Assembly (NCBI GenBank): GCA_963277665.1 | Contig: OY728122.1 | Location: forward strand, 1,544,934,868-1,544,998,867 | Length of the DNA stretch: 64,000 nt | Source of the DNA: Viscum album | Lineage: Eukaryota > Streptophyta > Magnoliopsida > Santalales > Viscaceae | Direction of reading: 5' to 3' | Part shown: positions 60,448-64,000 of the stretch, piece after piece | Position numbering within the stretch: the first letter of the stretch is position 1 | Layout: the number at the start of each line of letters is the position of its first letter | The notes under the pieces: model-generated | Seen by the model: only the letters and a program-made list of their open reading frames with translations | What the model was told of the DNA's origin: nothing | Database searches by the model: none | Position numbers and translations under genes: made by a program

Positions 60448-60948
60448 AGGATAAAATATAGGGAAAATTATGGATGATTACTATTAAACACACAAATAGG
60501 AATCCAAAAAAATTAAAGGGATAATTCATTAGTGGACTTCATTTTGTTAACTTATGAGTTTATAGGATTCAATATATGTTATCCATGATCTATTTTCGAT
60601 CATATATTATTATGGGAATTTTTTTCCCATAGTGATGCTTCGTAATGATCTAGTGAATTTAGAAAAGCATATCCCGATGGATTTTCAAACATAATGTGTA
60701 TATTGGACTATTTTTTCCACCAGGTAGAGATCGATTCTATCTCAATGCCACCCTTTTGGGATTGTTACTATTAATTACTTATATACTAGAACTATGTCTA
60801 CTTATATTATCCAAATTTGGATTACATGTCATGGAAACCACATACTATATAATTTACTAAAACATATGTATTTTTCCTATAAATAGTGTTTTCCCTATAT
60901 ATTTTTCTTCTGTTTCCTAATAAAATTCCAAATATATAACTAAACTTT
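60448..60948 (-). other. Internal B leader
   Basis: Untranslated leader between PBS and gag, same length as in A (about 500 bases), with fragments of the shared leader text near 60730-60790. Confidence 0.55.
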
Positions 60949-60960
60949 CCTCGGATACCA
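60949..60960 (-). other. Primer binding site of internal B
   Basis: Plus-strand 'cctcggatacca' matches 10 of 12 of the reversed initiator-Met PBS motif, 3 bases from R3. Confidence 0.78.
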
Positions 60961-60963
60961 ATT

Positions 60964-63603
60964 ATAACAACTCTTGCCTTTATTACTCATAAATTGATGA
61001 TTTATTATAAATGAATACACATAATACAACCCAGAATATCATGAATTCTAGTGTAACAGGGTAATTAGGTACAACCGCTAAAAACAGAAAACATATTGAA
61101 CATCGAAATTATTGAAAACATATTTATCATTCTAATAAATATCCATCATTTTTAAAACTACATGGGAAAACCTGGGGACATACATAAGAAATGGGTAATA
61201 AATAAATAACTATAAGGGAATAAAAAAGAATAATATTAAGAAATTATTACGTGATATAAAATTGGCATCAAAATAGAACATAAAAGTGGTGATAATCATA
61301 AATATAAAAAATAGGAATTAATATAATTATAACACAAATGAAACAACGGAATGAGACAACAAATTTGAACATGAAATCATAATCATTGATCAAGGCTATC
61401 TATAAAGACATCATAACATTTTGGAAAATTTACCATAATGAATTAAGAAAACTCCATAATCCCATATATTATTTCTTATTAGAATAAATAATTATTCAAT
61501 CCATTAGAGTGCTATATAATTTTGGGAACACCCATCACTTTCTTATCATGTACATGAATCTATGTGCAACATAGATCAAAGAACAAAAGGATGTATTTCA
61601 ACAATTTTAAGACCAAAATAATGGAGTTTTGATTACATACATGGATGTAAAAAAATAAATTAAGGATAGTTACATCATTTTGAATAATATTTAGTGTAAA
61701 TTGTGGTGGATATTCACGAATCATTTCATTGGCATGAAAAATCCAATTGAAATTTCAACAGCATAACAATAGTTCTTCAAGATTAATAAAATTATTTAAT
61801 GAAAGTGAAATTGGTATCTCATAATTTGGATATCAAAATTATAGTAATAGATATATGTAAAAAAATATTACAACATTAGTAATTTGAAATCTCAATACAT
61901 AAAATATAAATGATTCTTGAATTGATTTGAGAATGATAAGATCCCTTACAAAATTTCGACAAAGTAAAAGCATAGGTAAATTCTATAATGAGGGGGGGTT
62001 ATGAATGATATATTATTATTAGGATATGAATTTTATAGTGTAGGGATATTTAAAAAGTCATTAAAACAAAATAAATTGACATTTAAAATGATAAATAAAA
62101 AAAGGTTCTTCAATTTAAAATAATAGTGAGAGAGAGGGCATGAAAGAAGCTTCTTGAGAGCATGGCAGAACCATGGGGGGAATATATAGATTGGAGTTAA
62201 TATCTTGGTGTTTCTACAAGGTTTTTGTGTGATGAGTAATGAAATCATACATGGTTTTATATGGGAAAAGAGAGGGATGTTCTTTATTATTTCCCAAACA
62301 TAGGTTTTTAACTCTATATAATAATGTAATCAAAACCACAATAATTACCATGGTATTTTTAAATAGTTTCAAAAAAATGGGATTGGATTTAATTATTTGA
62401 TAAGGGCATGGTCAGAACTCAAACAAACGTTACCCTTGGTGATGCGGTAGTGAGTCATGTTTATAAAAAAATATTTTAAAACCTTAAAATATAATATACG
62501 TATTAGAGGAATCATACCTTAGATATAAATTTTATTTGATAACCTAAAAAACATTAATTTAAATTTTAAACATATATTTCATTTTTAATTCCTTTTATAG
62601 CATTTATTACATCACTTTTGAGTCATTATGTTGTGATAATACACATGATATATTTATACGGTATTTAAATTTTAACCAAAAATTAGACAATCTCATAAAA
62701 TTGTAAAAAATAACTATTCAATAATTTTAATGTTATAATTAAAAATATATATATATTATAATTTCTTTACAAATATGTTAATTTTCCCCTTTAAAATAAA
62801 AATCGACATTGGTTGAGAAATGCTGTGATTTTTTACAATAATAGTTTTAAAACCTTATTACCATTAAACTTGAATTAATAAAAATTGAATTATCTTTTAT
62901 ATTTAATAAATATTATTTAATTGAATCATTATATTAGTGTATCGTTGTTTTTAAATTTATTAATTTATCAGAAAATAATTACTTAGAAAAATGTTCCCAT
63001 GATAAAAAAATTGTATTTTATCATGTTAAATCAAAAATTATTTACAAAGAAATGATAATAAGAAGTAATTATATTAATTACTATAAAAAATATACACACT
63101 CATACTATTAGAGTCTGGGTTCATAGACCTTTATTACACAAGAAAATGTACCAAGGGTAAGGTGCCCGATTGTGATATATTCATTGGTTGGTTATGCCTA
63201 CATGTTTTGGGTCGTGATCTCTAATAGCTTGATATTATCCCATAAATGGTTTGACACCTACTTTAGTTGTTGGATACAGTCTTGGTCTTAGTCCAGGGTA
63301 AATCATAGTGATGCTATCTCCTTTATAATCTATGATAAATTGGATTTTTAGGGTAAAATCCTACTAGTTGAGGCCATTTCTTATTTTTTTCAAGGTCAAC
63401 TGGATTTATCATTACCCTATATTTACAAAATTAATATAATCACTATTCAAAGGATAATTAGTCAATTGTTATGATGCTTTACCATATTATAAATATTATA
63501 TGAAAAAATAAAACTGAATAATTTCATGTGTTTTCTAATACAATAAAATGGATTTTAACTCAATCACAATGGGAGTTTATTTATAATAATTCAGTTCATT
63601 ACA
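60964..63603 (-). repeat. R3 LTR, shared by internals B and C
   Basis: 2640 bp from 'ataacaactcttgcc' to 'cagttcattaca'. Collinear with R1 and R2, for example 'cctggggacatacataagaaa' (61170) with 'cctagggacatacataagaaa' (54707). It contains the site matching the copia insertion point of R1, uninterrupted (62803-62812). Confidence 0.87.
62255..62264 (-). promoter_or_regulatory. LTR promoter TATA box (R3)
   Basis: Plus-strand 'ttttatatgg', the degraded equivalent of the R2 box. The GT-rich block appears as 'caaaaccacaataattacc' (62332). Confidence 0.45.
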
Positions 63604-64000
63604 GTCTTCAACCATTAAAAAATTTACCGTTGAAATTTTAATTTATCACTATAAAATTGATGAGTGTAATTTTGATCCAAAATATCCTTTTTTTCAACAA
63701 TACTTCTTCAAACTTTTGGTTTACCCTTTACTCTTTGACTAGGTGCATTTCTTATTTTGTTGAACTTTTTATCTATGATATATGATCTTCACCAGATAAT
63801 CCTCATATGAAAAATCGTTATACAAAATTACCACCCATGGATTCTATAAATTTTAGTGGTATGATATTTTCTTCTTCAACAGTGATACATTTAAATTGTT
63901 TTTTACTTGAGATAGGTTATGTGGGAGTGCTAGTCGATAGTCCCCCACTTCAATGCTATCATGGATCTCAAAGATACCAATGTATCTTGGTTGAATATTT
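63604..64000 (-). pseudogene. pol: Internal C, chromodomain and integrase end (partial)
   Basis: Adjoins R3 with a degraded polypurine tract (63604-63620). The sequence to the window end follows the same course as 50646-51045 and 57102-57500, for example 'gtgggagtgctagtcgatag' (63921) with 'gtgggagtgctatttggttt' (50965), and 'ggatctcaaagataccaatg' (63963) with 'atgatctcaaagggactgat'. It is the carboxy-terminal end of a third internal region; the rest is beyond the window. Confidence 0.78.

Larger units (their letters stand above)
37446..64000 (-). mobile_element. Minus-strand tandem array of defective Tekay-like elements
   Basis: Order along the plus strand: R1 LTR (37446-39318 plus 49849-50645), internal A (50646-54497), R2 LTR (54498-57101), internal B (57102-60963), R3 LTR (60964-63603), internal C (63604 to the window end). 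Each internal starts with a polypurine tract against the LTR on its low side. A and B each end with a PBS against the LTR on their high side. R2 thus serves as 5' LTR of A and 3' LTR of B, and R3 likewise for B and C. LTR lengths (2670 without the copia insert, 2604, 2640) agree. The right-hand end is outside the window. Confidence 0.85.

Noticed and set aside
1..64000. CRISPR array, bacterial operon or integrated plant DNA-virus cassette
   Set aside because: No regularly spaced identical repeats, no operon-like gene packing. All RT signals are explained by gypsy or copia elements with integrase and LTRs.

Overview
The window reads as intergenic, transposon-dense, very AT-rich plant nuclear DNA. 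Nearly every recognisable coding signal belongs to plant LTR retrotransposons (Ty3/gypsy of the Tekay/Del chromovirus type and of the Athila type, plus one Ty1/copia element) or to a CACTA DNA transposon. All are old copies: reading frames carry many stops and frameshifts, and several diagnostic residues are lost. I found no intact host gene, no rRNA, no functional tRNA and no CRISPR. The species cannot be named from this sequence.

Layout. 1-8.1 kb: minus-strand remnant of a gypsy element (LTR-like D2 at 6945-8080, PBS, gag at 5745-6800, a related LTR-like D1 at the window start), with featureless AT-rich DNA and a short tandem repeat between. 8.1-9.8 kb: plus-strand Athila-type RNase H and integrase. 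9.8-12.8 kb: its probable 3' noncoding part, then a GC-richer unassigned block. 12.8-24.2 kb: Tekay-like element G1 (plus) with both LTRs of about 2.5-2.8 kb, PBS, pol and chromodomain; gag is largely deleted and a 2.2-kb CACTA element sits exactly at the polypurine tract/3' LTR junction. 24.2-31.1 kb: unassigned DNA with a degenerate 115-130 bp tandem repeat. 31.1-37.4 kb: a second copy, G2 (plus), running LTR-PBS-gag-protease-RT-RNase H and cut off at the start of integrase. 37.4-64.0 kb: a minus-strand array of the same family arranged LTR(R1)-internal(A)-LTR(R2)-internal(B)-LTR(R3)-internal(C, runs off the window). A 10.5-kb copia element (39319-49843) is inserted in R1, flanked by the 5-bp duplication GACAT.

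History inferred. The minus array inserted into G2's integrase, so the rest of G2 should lie beyond 64 kb. LTR sharing in the array suggests LTR-LTR recombination. Copia later entered R1, and CACTA later entered G1. Internal regions A and B share the same RT deletion junction and a shortened gag, so they descend from one defective parent that could have moved only with proteins supplied in trans. Six LTRs of this one family occur in the window, and they keep short blocks (a TATA box, an upstream GT-rich box, an inverted-repeat block) despite heavy decay elsewhere.
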